Part shown: in pieces, positions 19,634-29,180 of the stretch
How the letters are laid out: each line of letters starts with the position of its first letter
How positions within the stretch are numbered: position 1 is the stretch's first letter
Assembly (NCBI RefSeq): GCF_025362475.1
Contig: NZ_JANYGH010000026.1
Span: forward strand, 1 to 64,000
Length of the DNA: 64,000 bases
Source of the DNA: Mucilaginibacter sp.
Lineage (GTDB): Bacteria > Bacteroidota > Bacteroidia > Sphingobacteriales > Sphingobacteriaceae
Reading direction: 5' to 3'
Notes under the pieces: model-generated
Seen by the model: only the letters and a program-made list of their open reading frames with translations
Told to the model about the DNA's origin: nothing
Database searches by the model: none
Position numbers and translations under genes: made by a program

Positions 19634-21079
19634 TTAATGCATTTTAACATTTGCTTGTTGACCGGGCTTTACCATTGTTTCCACAAAGGATATTGTCCTG
19701 TTTTGATCATCCTTACCCTTTTTTGTGTTAACAACATTTCCGTTAATATTTGCCCGTTTAAATGTACCGTAAAACATCGCTTTCCATTTAAATGACTGCT
19801 TTCCTGTATTACTTATCATTGATTGTTGTGGGCTCAGGTGGGCCAGGTTAACTGTAGTATTTAAAAGTGAGAGCTGATCAATAGCGGCATTTCCAGTACC
19901 ATTTGTTTTATAAATGGTGCCCAATGTTTTGGTCCGCGCATCGGGTGTTATACCCATCAGGCCCTGTACAACGCCTTCTATTATTCCGTAGGATACTTCG
20001 GGATATTCACGCCTTGCGGTAGATGGATCGGACAGGAATAAGATGTATTCCCTCGCTTTTTCCCATTTTCCAAATTTGTAAAGCAGGAAAGGGTAATAAG
20101 ACATGTTCTCAACGTTCCATTTAGAAGCCGCAACCCGTTTCACCGTTTTATTTGTCCTTACAGTATCTTTCAACGCATCAAACCAAAGCAAGAAGGTTTC
20201 TCCCTCTTGCATACCAAATTGGTTATTGTTACTATAATAGGTATAATATTGATTGTCTTTTTCGTTCCACCAGTCGGCCTCCAGGCGTTTCCTGTATTGT
20301 TGTGCCTTTTGCGCGTAAGTTGCCGCTTCCTTATAGTTCCCTTTTCTTGTCAGGATCTCCGAATAGGTGAGCATTCCCCTGTATAAAGCGGCAACCAGGT
20401 CGGCACCGGTCTTCAGGTTATGAACACCTTCAGAGTAAGAAGGTAAGCCGCGGCATCTGTGGAAGGAATCATTTTCATTATAAGGTGTTGGCGCATTAGG
20501 GTGGGCGGGTCTTTTAAGTAAGGAATCTGCCGAAAGTACCCAGGTTTTTATGTATTCATTTACCGTTTTTTGCTGGAAGTTGACAAAAGCAGGCGCATCC
20601 ACATAATGGCTATCACCGGTCCACAGGTACATCCTCCAGCTTGCATATAAAATGTCGAAGTTGGCGGGCAGGTTATACCAAAACTCCTTATCGTTCCGGT
20701 AATCGTCTGGTGCGGGCTTTGCCCATTTGTTGATCTCCCAATAAGTACACCAGTCCTTTGATGGAGAAATGTTTTCGGCAAAAAGGTTAAACATGTTGGT
20801 GTTTTCACGGCTCAGTCCCAATATTTCGGCGCCTATACACTGATGGGATACATCGCGCATACAAAATGCAGACCTGGGCGGAAGGGCGGATTCATACCAT
20901 GGGCCAACAGGATCGGTGTCAGATCCTTTATAATGAAGGGCCGTTTCTTTGGCCCAGTTAAATGCCTTTTCCAATTCCGTATCAGAGGAGCTGAAAACGA
21001 CGCCTTTTTTCTGCGCAACGGCAGTTGAGCACGTAAATAAAAATAGGAGTAAAGCCGCTTTGTATTTAAGCAAAATCAT
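19634..21079 (-). CDS. Secreted six-hairpin glycosidase-like protein
   Basis: A 481-residue protein with signal peptide (MILLKYKAALLLFLFTCSTAVAQ is the first part). The body is helical with GPWYESALPPRSAFCMRD, YWEINKWAKPAPDDYRND and RCRGLPSYSEGVHNLKTGADL, the layout of an (alpha/alpha)6-barrel carbohydrate enzyme. GH family unassigned. It opens the three-gene glycosidase unit, which has its own promoter and operator-like repeat at 21196-21246. Confidence 0.68.
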   Translation of the reverse strand: MILLKYKAALLLFLFTCSTAVAQKKGVVFSSSDTELEKAFNWAKETALHYKGSDTDPVGPWYESALPPRSAFCMRDVSHQCIGAEILGLSRENTNMFNLFAENISPSKDWCTYWEINKWAKPAPDDYRNDKEFWYNLPANFDILYASWRMYLWTGDSHYVDAPAFVNFQQKTVNEYIKTWVLSADSLLKRPAHPNAPTPYNENDSFHRCRGLPSYSEGVHNLKTGADLVAALYRGMLTYSEILTRKGNYKEAATYAQKAQQYRKRLEADWWNEKDNQYYTYYSNNNQFGMQEGETFLLWFDALKDTVRTNKTVKRVAASKWNVENMSYYPFLLYKFGKWEKAREYILFLSDPSTARREYPEVSYGIIEGVVQGLMGITPDARTKTLGTIYKTNGTGNAAIDQLSLLNTTVNLAHLSPQQSMISNTGKQSFKWKAMFYGTFKRANINGNVVNTKKGKDDQNRTISFVETMVKPGQQANVKMH

Positions 21080-21195
21080 ATGATGTAAATTAAAAATCTT
21101 AGTTATACAGGTTTATAATGAAAATTGGAATATCAGTTTGAACGTAAATGATCAGCAATTGACCATATTATAAAACTTAATCTGTTTGGGAAAAG

Positions 21196-21246
21196 TTCTA
21201 TTCTGTTCTATTCTATAAAGTTATCAAATATTTTTTTGGTAGCAAA
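21196..21246 (-). promoter_or_regulatory. Promoter with TTCT-repeat operator candidate, glycosidase unit
   Basis: Minus strand: TTTG (21243-21246), exactly 19 bases, TAACTTTA (21216-21223), then immediately a pentamer repeat whose plus-strand reading is TTCTATTCTGTTCTATTCT (21196-21214). The -33 box sits next to the symporter stop. The same promoter and repeat architecture occurs before susC (28761-28814), with 18 of 19 repeat bases identical. Position just after the -7 box suggests a repressor site. Confidence 0.7.
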
Positions 21247-21247
21247 T

Positions 21248-22846
21248 TTATTTTGACAGAATTAGTGGTGAGAACAAAATAAACAGCATAATCATCAGTA
21301 TAAGCAGTATGCCGGTATAATAATGACGGTTTTTCCAGGGCCTTATATCTACTACATTATTTAGCTTTAGGGTATACGGAACCGGCATAGGGTATACTTT
21401 ACCAATGAGGAGCATAATACCACAGGTAACCACAAATAAAATAGCCAGGATGTGCAGGAAATGGATATGCGTATCAACAACTAACTGGGTAAGGGCATAG
21501 CATGCAATAAAAAAGATTAAGCCGATTTTAGCCGCAACTGCCGGTACTTTTTTGGTAACAAAGCCCATGAACATGATGGTAAATATGGGTACATTAAAGA
21601 AACCATTAACGATTTGCACATAAGTATAGAACCCATTTTTTACAAAAATGATCAATGGTGCAATGAACATCGCGGCAAGGCATCCTGCAATTTCAAATTG
21701 CTTGGCAGTTCTTAATAGTTTCTTTTCCGTAACCTGCTTTGACTGTTTTTGTAACCAGGGCTTATAGATATTCAACATGAATAGTGTGCTGGAACTATTA
21801 AGGCCGGCGTTAAAAGTGGTAAGGGCGGCAACAAAAATTACCGCGGCAATAAAGCCCGCTATAAAAGGGGGAGATACCAGGCTATCCAGTCTCGGGAATA
21901 CCTCGGCGGTATTATGCATTTTTGAAAAAATATGCACTGCGATAATGCCGGGTATATTTAAAAGCAAAGGAGATATCAATTTCCCCAAACAGGCTAACGC
22001 TAAACCTTTTTGAGATGTTTTCAGGTCTTTTGAAGCCAGCACCTGCTGAATAATATACTGTTCGGTACCCCAGTAATACAGGTTAACCAGCAGCATGCCC
22101 GTGAATAAGGTGCCAAAGGGAATAGCATCAGCAGATGAGCCTATACTATTTAAGTGCTCTTTATGCACGGTAAGTAATTGATGGAAACCCGCCTGCATAC
22201 TGCCGTGGCCTATATATTTTAATCCAAAGAAGGGCAGGAGGATTCCGCCAGCAAAAAAGCCAATGCCAAGCAGGATATCGAGTACGGTTATGGCTTTCAA
22301 TCCGCCAATCATAGAAAACAGGGAGCCAATGGTACCCATGATCCATACCAGGATCAGGATGACGGTCCAATACTCTATTTTCCACACATCCGAAAAATGA
22401 AACAGGCCGTTAAAGGCAATAGCCCCCGCATACAATACAGATGGAAGCAGGTTGAATATATAGCTGATTAAAAATATAACAGAAACTAATTTGCCTACGC
22501 CCGCACTGTACCTCGCGGTCAAAAAATCGGGCGTGGTTGCTATACCCATTTTAAGATACAGCGGCATAATGAACTCCGATACCAGTAACATAGCCAATAC
22601 AGAGGTTACTCCCCATGCCATAACGGTCATGTTATTGGTATAGGTGAGTTCGTTTTCGCCAATGATGGAGGCTGTATTGATATTGGTGAATAGTAAGCCA
22701 CCACCTACCAGTAAAAAGCCAAGGCTCCTGTTTGCAAAAAACAGCCCATTTAAGCTATTGACCTTATTTTTGCCGGATTTGTACCACAATGTACACGCTA
22801 CTATCCCGGCAAAAAACAGAAAGCCAATGATCATCGTGGGATTCAT
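21248..22846 (-). CDS. Sodium/solute symporter family transporter (SSS)
   Basis: A 532-residue inner-membrane protein with about 14 predicted membrane segments and the SSS-family N-terminus (a glycine-rich segment FANRSLGFLLVGGGLLFTNI and LTARYSAGVGKLVSVIF). It resembles SGLT-type sugar transporters. Its position after a GntR regulator (9 bp gap) and among glycosidases implies uptake of the released mono- or oligosaccharide. The stop codon adjoins the promoter of the glycosidase unit. Confidence 0.88.
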   Translation of the reverse strand: MNPTMIIGFLFFAGIVACTLWYKSGKNKVNSLNGLFFANRSLGFLLVGGGLLFTNINTASIIGENELTYTNNMTVMAWGVTSVLAMLLVSEFIMPLYLKMGIATTPDFLTARYSAGVGKLVSVIFLISYIFNLLPSVLYAGAIAFNGLFHFSDVWKIEYWTVILILVWIMGTIGSLFSMIGGLKAITVLDILLGIGFFAGGILLPFFGLKYIGHGSMQAGFHQLLTVHKEHLNSIGSSADAIPFGTLFTGMLLVNLYYWGTEQYIIQQVLASKDLKTSQKGLALACLGKLISPLLLNIPGIIAVHIFSKMHNTAEVFPRLDSLVSPPFIAGFIAAVIFVAALTTFNAGLNSSSTLFMLNIYKPWLQKQSKQVTEKKLLRTAKQFEIAGCLAAMFIAPLIIFVKNGFYTYVQIVNGFFNVPIFTIMFMGFVTKKVPAVAAKIGLIFFIACYALTQLVVDTHIHFLHILAILFVVTCGIMLLIGKVYPMPVPYTLKLNNVVDIRPWKNRHYYTGILLILMIMLFILFSPLILSK

Positions 22847-22855
22847 AGGGAATGC

Positions 22856-23866
22856 CTAAAGCGTTAGCCTGTCAAATAATATCATCGGGACGGTTAGTTG
22901 TATTTTTTCTTTAGATAAAACAACTTCACCCGCTATTTTTCCCATGTTTGAAAAGTCGGCTGAAAAGGTAGTAATGCCGATGATCTCTTTAGCCGGTTCA
23001 TCATTGTGCGATAAAACGCCCAGATCTTTGCCGGGTTTGAGTTTCTGAGTTTTGCAATCACGCATGATCTGCCACAGCGCAAAGTTGTCCAGCGTAAAAT
23101 ACACCTTCCCTTTTTCAACGGAGCCTGGCTGATATTCTTCTTCAATCCGGCCTTTGATGTTAAAATCTGTCAGGAATTTTTTGAATGATTGAACAATCTC
23201 CTTTGGATCTAAGGAGTTTTGGGAATGGTAAAATATAAACTCATCAAACTGACTTATTTTGGGTGCCAGCTTTGAAAAAATATCATAAGAGGTTTGGCCA
23301 AACTCCTGGGTAATGTGGTTAAATTCACCATCCAGTTGTTCGTAACGGTCAAACATCAGGAATTTATTACGCGGAATACTTTCTAACAGTTCTTTAGTTT
23401 TGGGGTGGGGTATAGGCGCCACCACATACATACCGTATTTGCCTTTAATCTGGAGCAGGATAGTTTCAAAAATTTCGATATTTCCATGGTGAAAATAAGT
23501 GGTTAGCTGTACATTATGGCCCAGTTCATGCCTGAAATTGCGGTAAAACTGCTCCTCAAAGGTATCGAGGTTATACATCAGCAAGGCCACGTTTAATGTT
23601 TGCCCTGTATTGCCATTGCCTACAAAATAACCCAAACGGTTCTTAGCCTCTACAATTCCGCGACTGATGAGGTCCTTATAGCCTTTAACAATGGTTTCCC
23701 TTGAAAAACCAAGCTCTTTGATTAATTTATTTACCGATGGCAGCATTTCGTCCTGACCGATTATTTTTTCGTCGATAGAATTGATAATTCCCTGAACAAA
23801 CCGGTCATGCTTTGAATAAGATGGGATTTCTGCCAGCTTTCTTATTTCCTCAAAAATTCTGTCCAT
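22856..23866 (-). CDS. GntR-type regulator with LacI-like sugar-sensing domain
   Basis: A winged helix-turn-helix (about residues 1-85; LPSVNKLIKELGFSRETIVKGYKDL is the recognition region, quoted in part) is joined to a periplasmic-binding-protein-like domain (about 88-336; LNVALLMYNLDTFEEQ, GVLSHNDEPAKEI). The start at 23866 (MDRIFEEIRK) is preferred over a frame from 23935, because the upstream extension contains the terminator hairpin of the susD gene. It is the likely sensor for the locus and the obvious candidate to bind the shared TTCT repeats. It forms an operon with the symporter. Confidence 0.88.
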   Translation of the reverse strand: MDRIFEEIRKLAEIPSYSKHDRFVQGIINSIDEKIIGQDEMLPSVNKLIKELGFSRETIVKGYKDLISRGIVEAKNRLGYFVGNGNTGQTLNVALLMYNLDTFEEQFYRNFRHELGHNVQLTTYFHHGNIEIFETILLQIKGKYGMYVVAPIPHPKTKELLESIPRNKFLMFDRYEQLDGEFNHITQEFGQTSYDIFSKLAPKISQFDEFIFYHSQNSLDPKEIVQSFKKFLTDFNIKGRIEEEYQPGSVEKGKVYFTLDNFALWQIMRDCKTQKLKPGKDLGVLSHNDEPAKEIIGITTFSADFSNMGKIAGEVVLSKEKIQLTVPMILFDRLTL

Positions 23867-23896
23867 TAAATACGTGTAGTTTTTAGCCAAAGTAAG

Positions 23897-23929
23897 AAAA
23901 AAAAGGCAGCAAGGTAGCTGCCTTTTTTT
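23897..23929 (-). terminator. Intrinsic terminator after susD
   Basis: GGCAGC and GCTGCC form a stem flanked by A8 and T7 runs, 15 bases past the susD stop on the minus strand. It separates the susCD transcript from the regulator and symporter. Confidence 0.85.
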
Positions 23930-23943
23930 ATGCACCTTTTGTT

Positions 23944-25608
23944 TTAATTATAATTTGGATTTTGTTTCAGGTTAGGATTGATCTGGATCTCCTTACGGGG
24001 AATTGGGTAATAATAAAATGAAGGTACCCATGTCCGTTTTTGCATGGTCATTACCTTATAAGTGAACGCGGTATTGGCGGATGACGTGGGTGTAATGGTA
24101 ATACCCAAACCATCTTTTGAGCCAATTTCGGCTATTCCCCAACGGCGAATATCAAAATAGCGGTGCCCTTCAAAACACAGCTCTATCCGTCGTTCATGGC
24201 GTATCGCGTCTGTTAAAGCAGTTCCTGTTGCTGTAACTGCTGGCATCCCGGCTCTGTCCCTAATCTTATTGAGGTAAAGCAATGCTTGCCCGCTATTGCC
24301 AAGCGCCTGCTGTGCCTCTGCATAATTTAAATATATCTCGGCCAAACGGAATGACACCCATTGGCAGGCGCTGTATGGCTGGATATTAAAATTATAGCTT
24401 TCGTCAACCATCTTTCTCATGGTGTAACCTGTTTTTGAAGCGTTCCATGGAGATAAGCTGCTCCCTTTGGAGTCTAGCCCTCCTTCATAAAACTGCGCGC
24501 CACGCCCCTGGAAAGGTGAACCGTTAAACAGGATATCTGCATAAAAACGGGGATCCCGGTTCTGGTAAGGGTTTGCGCCGTTATTGGCCCAGCTGAACGG
24601 GGTTCCATCTGCCATGTCAAAGTCTTCAACCATTTGCTCCAGCACGTTGTAGGCGCTATATCCATTGTATCCGTTCGGACTAAGGTCACGATAAAGCGTG
24701 TTGTACCTGTCTTCCTGAACGGTAGCATTGAATACCCGCGAGAAAATTACTTCGCTGTTAAAGAAGTCGGTAAAAATGGTATTGTAGGTAGATGAGTTTC
24801 CGTGCAGGGAGTACAAGCCAAGGTCGATAACAGCCTTAGCCGCATCGGAAGCAGCCTGCCACCGGCTTACATCATTTGTAGTGTTGTAAGTAGGACTCGC
24901 GGCATACAGCAACAGGCGCGATTTGAGCGCAAGCGCAGCACCCAGGGTTGCTTTACCATAATCGCTGTTATTTGTATAGGTTTTGGGTAAAGCCGCCGCG
25001 GCAGCGCTAATCTCGGTTAGAATGAAATCCCTTGTCTGGTCCCATGTGGCCCTTGATTCGTTAAAGGTGTTATCATTAGCCGTATAAACTTTGGTGATCA
25101 GCGGAACCCCGCCGAAACGCTTTAATAACTCAAAATAACATAGTGCCCTTAAAAAATGAACCTCACCTTTCATATTATTGAGCTGCGCGCCATGGCCAAC
25201 GGTATCTGCCTGTACCACATTTTGAAAAAATTGGTTTGTTTTCTGGATGGTACTGTACAGGGTTGTCCAATAATTCAATGTAGAACTGTAATTTAAAGGG
25301 AAAGAGCTACCCTGGTTATCGGGGGTAGCCTGGCCCATGATATAGGTATTTTCGTGACACCAGTTAAAGTTGCTGTACAGCTCATCTGTTTGCGAACCCC
25401 ATCCAAAGCCGCCATCTTTAAAAGCGAATACCGATTCTTTATAGATCTGGTTAACAAATACCTGTATAAGAGCCGGATCAGTCCAGACAGTGTTGGTTGA
25501 AAAGGAGCTCGTGGGCTGCAGGTCGAGCACTTTTTTACAGGATATCCCCGTAAAAAACAATAGTGTCAAACTAAAGATTGTATATATTTTTTTCATCACA
25601 CAAATCAT
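23944..25608 (-). CDS. SusD/RagB family outer-membrane glycan-binding lipoprotein
   Basis: Surface lipoprotein that binds glycan and caps the partner SusC channel. The lipobox is LLFFTGISCKK; the likely start is the second methionine (MKKIYTIFSL, 25596). The body has the helical repeat pattern with FLRALCYFELLKRFGGVPLI and LAEIYLNYAEAQ, and the C-terminal RRWGIAE...IPRKEIQINPNLKQNPNY. At 554 aa it is of normal size. It starts directly at the stop of the susC gene, the classic SusCD arrangement. Confidence 0.95.
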   Translation of the reverse strand: MICVMKKIYTIFSLTLLFFTGISCKKVLDLQPTSSFSTNTVWTDPALIQVFVNQIYKESVFAFKDGGFGWGSQTDELYSNFNWCHENTYIMGQATPDNQGSSFPLNYSSTLNYWTTLYSTIQKTNQFFQNVVQADTVGHGAQLNNMKGEVHFLRALCYFELLKRFGGVPLITKVYTANDNTFNESRATWDQTRDFILTEISAAAAALPKTYTNNSDYGKATLGAALALKSRLLLYAASPTYNTTNDVSRWQAASDAAKAVIDLGLYSLHGNSSTYNTIFTDFFNSEVIFSRVFNATVQEDRYNTLYRDLSPNGYNGYSAYNVLEQMVEDFDMADGTPFSWANNGANPYQNRDPRFYADILFNGSPFQGRGAQFYEGGLDSKGSSLSPWNASKTGYTMRKMVDESYNFNIQPYSACQWVSFRLAEIYLNYAEAQQALGNSGQALLYLNKIRDRAGMPAVTATGTALTDAIRHERRIELCFEGHRYFDIRRWGIAEIGSKDGLGITITPTSSANTAFTYKVMTMQKRTWVPSFYYYPIPRKEIQINPNLKQNPNYN

Positions 25609-28600
25609 TTAAAATGTAACATTTACGCCAAGATTGATGATCCGTTGCTGCGGATACGTCCTGCCATAATTTAAGGAGGAGCCTGGGTTTAATAAAGAAC
25701 TTATGTTCGAAGCACTTTCGGGATCAAAAGAGGGGCCGAATTTATCAATCGAAAACAAGTTGTTCCCGCTCACAAATATCCTCGCTGCCTTTACTTTGAT
25801 CCTGCTCAACAGCTCCTTTGAAAAACTATAGCCTATTTCCACATTTTTTAAACGAAGGAAGGCATCGCTGCGCAACCAATAGGTTGAGGGGTATGCATTG
25901 GAGCCAAAGGTTCTTTCGGTTGGGCCATTAAAAGTACGGGGATAGGTATTGTCACCCTCCTTTTGCCAGCGACCTGTAAAAAACTGCTCGGCCATATTTA
26001 AACCATTGGGCATTAAAAGGGCCTGGGCCTTTGCCTGTCCCTGGAAAAATATGGTAAAGTCGAAGTTTTTGTACTTGCCACCTAAGGTAAGCCCGTAAAG
26101 TAGCTGTGGGGTATTGGATAGGGTATTCCTAACCTTGTCCAGATCATTGATCACACCATCGCCGTTCACATCCTTATATTTGATATCGCCCACGCCTGTG
26201 CCGTTTTGGTGAGGATAAGCATTCAACTGAGCAGTGTTTTGAAAAATACCATCTGCCTGGTACAAGAGATATGAATCTGTAGAATAGCCGGTCACCTTCT
26301 GATAGCCCGGAACATTCAGAGGCTCGGCACCGTAGATTACTTTATTAACCGCATAGGTCATGTTTCCGTTAACGTTGAAGGAGAAATCCTTACTAACCGT
26401 TTTACTATAGCCCAAATCAACTTCAAAGCCTTTATTATTAACCTTACCCAAATTCACATCCGGTAAGGTAAGGCCAGCGTAATCAGGTACAGCCGCGCTT
26501 GGTTTTACCAAAATGTTGTTACGTGAAGAGCGGAATACATCTACACTAACCGAAAATGCTTTAAACAATTGCGCATCAAGCCCCAGGTTGGTAGTTGTAG
26601 CCACTTCCCAGGTGATATTGGAGTTAGGGGCAGGACCCAAAGAGAAGCCTGGCACCTGCGTAGCATTTGGCCCAAAGTAGTATCCGGCTCCTAAATACTG
26701 TGAGATTTGCCCGGCCTGAAGGCCATAGGTTTGGATATACTGGAAGGCATTAACCGCGTCATTACCTGTTTTTCCCCATGATCCCCTCAGTTTCAGGTCG
26801 TCAATAACTGACGAATGAAAGAAGCCTTCCTGCGAAATTCGCCATGCTGCAGATACGGACGGGAAGAAGCCAAAGCGTTTGCCTGCCGGAAAGTTGGGAG
26901 AACCGTCATAGCGCATGTTATAATCCAGCAGGTACCTGTCGTCATAATTATATGATAACCGGCTGATAAAGTTTTGACGGGCAAACTGTGTAGTAATAGA
27001 ATTATTGGTTTCGCCAACAGTACTACCTGCGAATAATTCGGTTACGTTATTACTCAGGAAACCGGTTCTGTAAGCATCCAGCTCGGTATAAGTTTGCTGC
27101 TGCTGCTCGTAGGCTACAAATGCTTCAATACCATGTTTCTGGAATTTGCGCTCGTAACCTAATTTAATATTGATCAGCCTGCTTACGGTTTGACTATTAG
27201 TTATCGATAAATTAGGCGGAATGGTAGAAGTTACCTCATCATAATTGCCTGTTGTTTTATTATAACTATAAGCAGGTGGGGGCAATGCATTGAATCCTTT
27301 ATACTGGTTGGAGTTTACATCATACGCAAAGTAACCATCCAGGTGCAGCCCTGGTGTGATTTTCGGTAATGCCCAGTTAAACGATGTTTTGGTTTGTAAA
27401 AAATCATAATTGTTGTGGGTATAGCCTAAACCGCCATTTAATACATAAACCATGCTGTTTTGCGGGCCTCCACCTATGCCAACACCTACTTTACCATTGG
27501 GATAAACCGGAACCAAATATGGATAGGCTGCCCAAAGCTGATTAAATATCCCATTGGCATCATAGCCAGGAGCTTCACCATTTTTAAATTCATCACGGTA
27601 CATCACATCCACGCCAATTTTAAAGTTGTCGGTAGCTGTAATGTCAATATTGGCCCGGGCATTGTCGTTTTTATAATAGTCTGCTCCGCTATTATACATG
27701 CTGTTTTGAAACAGGTGCTGACCCGAGATGTAGTATTTCACCTTATCCGAGCCGCCCCTTAAGGTAAGCACGTTATTGGTTTGCGTTGCCCAGTTTCTCA
27801 TAACCGCATTCCACCAATTGGTATTAGGGTGGCCAAGCGGATCGGTACCGTCTTTGTATTTTTGAATATCATCAGCTGTATATTCATGCTGCTGACCAAC
27901 CAGGTCGTCATATTCATTTGCAGATTGCGCAAACTGCCATGAACTCAGCATTTTTGGAACGCGGGTAGGCTGCGTCATAGAAAAATTGGAAGTAAATGAT
28001 AAGGTGGTTTTACCTGTTGTTCCCCTTTTGGTGGTTATCAAAATTACACCATTAGCCGCCCTGGCGCCATAAATAGATCCGGTGGCGTCCTTTAAAACGG
28101 TGAAAGACTCAATATCCGCCGGATCTAAGCGATTAAAACCACGATCGGGAATTCCATCAATTACAACCAGTGGGCTGGTGTTTCCGAGGGTTCCCTTTCC
28201 CCTCACAAGGATACTGGCATCATCGGCTCCGGGTTCGCCGCTCCGGGTGTTAACGATAAGGCCCGGTACAGCGCCTGCAAGCGTATTGGATACGTTAGCA
28301 ACGGGCGATTTTTCCAGTTCGGTACCTTTAATAGTACTTACGGCTCCCGTGAGGTTGGCTTTTTTCCGGGTACCGTAACCAATCACCACTACTTCGCCAA
28401 GGTTTCCCGAGGCTTTATCCGGGGCCATGGTTACATCACCATTCCAGTCTTTAGTAACCACGACTATTTTTTTCAAATATCCGATAAAGGAAAAGGAAAG
28501 TTTTACGTTGGTTTCGGGAACGCTGATCTTGTAAAATCCGTTCGCATCTGTACTTGTGCCTTGAGCGGTTCCATCAAGCAAAATACTTACTCCGGGAAGG

Positions 28601-28734
28601 GTCTGGCCGTGTTCATCGGTTACATGGCCCGAGATGCTTCTTTTTTGTTGGGAAAAACCCTGCTGATAACACAGCAGCAAAATAAAGCATAGTAAATACA
28701 TGCCCAGTTTTTTAGGTGGTACTTTTTTTTTCAT
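25609..28734 (-). CDS. SusC/RagA family TonB-dependent outer-membrane transporter
   Basis: A 1041-residue TonB-dependent channel importing oligosaccharides with SusD. A signal peptide (to about residue 28) is followed by a carboxypeptidase-D-like domain (ISGHVTDEHGQTLPGVSI), then the plug domain starting LGEVVVIGYGTRKKANLTGA, the SusC signature. A beta-barrel ends in aromatic VNVTF. No TonB-interacting FecR/sigma pair is present nearby; regulation is more likely through the GntR gene. Its promoter carries the TTCT-repeat. Confidence 0.95.
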   Translation of the reverse strand: MKKKVPPKKLGMYLLCFILLLCYQQGFSQQKRSISGHVTDEHGQTLPGVSILLDGTAQGTSTDANGFYKISVPETNVKLSFSFIGYLKKIVVVTKDWNGDVTMAPDKASGNLGEVVVIGYGTRKKANLTGAVSTIKGTELEKSPVANVSNTLAGAVPGLIVNTRSGEPGADDASILVRGKGTLGNTSPLVVIDGIPDRGFNRLDPADIESFTVLKDATGSIYGARAANGVILITTKRGTTGKTTLSFTSNFSMTQPTRVPKMLSSWQFAQSANEYDDLVGQQHEYTADDIQKYKDGTDPLGHPNTNWWNAVMRNWATQTNNVLTLRGGSDKVKYYISGQHLFQNSMYNSGADYYKNDNARANIDITATDNFKIGVDVMYRDEFKNGEAPGYDANGIFNQLWAAYPYLVPVYPNGKVGVGIGGGPQNSMVYVLNGGLGYTHNNYDFLQTKTSFNWALPKITPGLHLDGYFAYDVNSNQYKGFNALPPPAYSYNKTTGNYDEVTSTIPPNLSITNSQTVSRLINIKLGYERKFQKHGIEAFVAYEQQQQTYTELDAYRTGFLSNNVTELFAGSTVGETNNSITTQFARQNFISRLSYNYDDRYLLDYNMRYDGSPNFPAGKRFGFFPSVSAAWRISQEGFFHSSVIDDLKLRGSWGKTGNDAVNAFQYIQTYGLQAGQISQYLGAGYYFGPNATQVPGFSLGPAPNSNITWEVATTTNLGLDAQLFKAFSVSVDVFRSSRNNILVKPSAAVPDYAGLTLPDVNLGKVNNKGFEVDLGYSKTVSKDFSFNVNGNMTYAVNKVIYGAEPLNVPGYQKVTGYSTDSYLLYQADGIFQNTAQLNAYPHQNGTGVGDIKYKDVNGDGVINDLDKVRNTLSNTPQLLYGLTLGGKYKNFDFTIFFQGQAKAQALLMPNGLNMAEQFFTGRWQKEGDNTYPRTFNGPTERTFGSNAYPSTYWLRSDAFLRLKNVEIGYSFSKELLSRIKVKAARIFVSGNNLFSIDKFGPSFDPESASNISSLLNPGSSLNYGRTYPQQRIINLGVNVTF

Positions 28735-28760
28735 AATGATTTTTTGGTTTGAATTGGTTA

Positions 28761-28814
28761 TTCTGTTCTGTTCTATTCTTTAATAAAGGTAATGACAAAA
28801 TTGTTACCTCCAAA
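28761..28814 (-). promoter_or_regulatory. Promoter with TTCT-repeat operator candidate, susC
   Basis: Minus strand: TTTG (28811-28814), exactly 19 bases, TACCTTTA (28784-28791), then the repeat whose plus-strand reading is TTCTGTTCTGTTCTATTCT (28761-28779). The susC start codon is 27 bases further on. It has the same architecture as 21196-21246. The rest of the 28735-29180 gap is AT-rich and holds the leader of the opposite-facing wzi gene. Confidence 0.7.
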
Positions 28815-29180
28815 TGTTTTTTTTAATTATTTGAAAAAAGGTGTTTGGAGGTTGTACTCAATAGGAAAAGAAGGCGATTAATATCTGCCTGAATTATATT
28901 ATTAAAAAGTTGTAGCGAATTAGATAGGCCGTTCGTATAGGGTTTGTACCTAAGTGTAATTATTACATGAAGTAAATATTATATATTTGTTATTATGTCA
29001 TATATCCGACGCATGTAAGGAAAAAAAACAGCTATTTTGCTGTGAAAGTAGATTAGGGCATCTACTTTTTTGTGCTCTTTAAGTAAATAATAAGGCGAGT
29101 TTTATTTTAATTAATAGCCAGATATACTTTGACGTAAACAAATACAATTTTTAATATTCTTAAATCCTATAGTCTTATCC

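Noticed and set aside
23867..23935. N-terminal extension of the GntR regulator
   Set aside because: The extension is encoded by the terminator hairpin of the upstream susD gene; the wHTH protein begins naturally at 23866.
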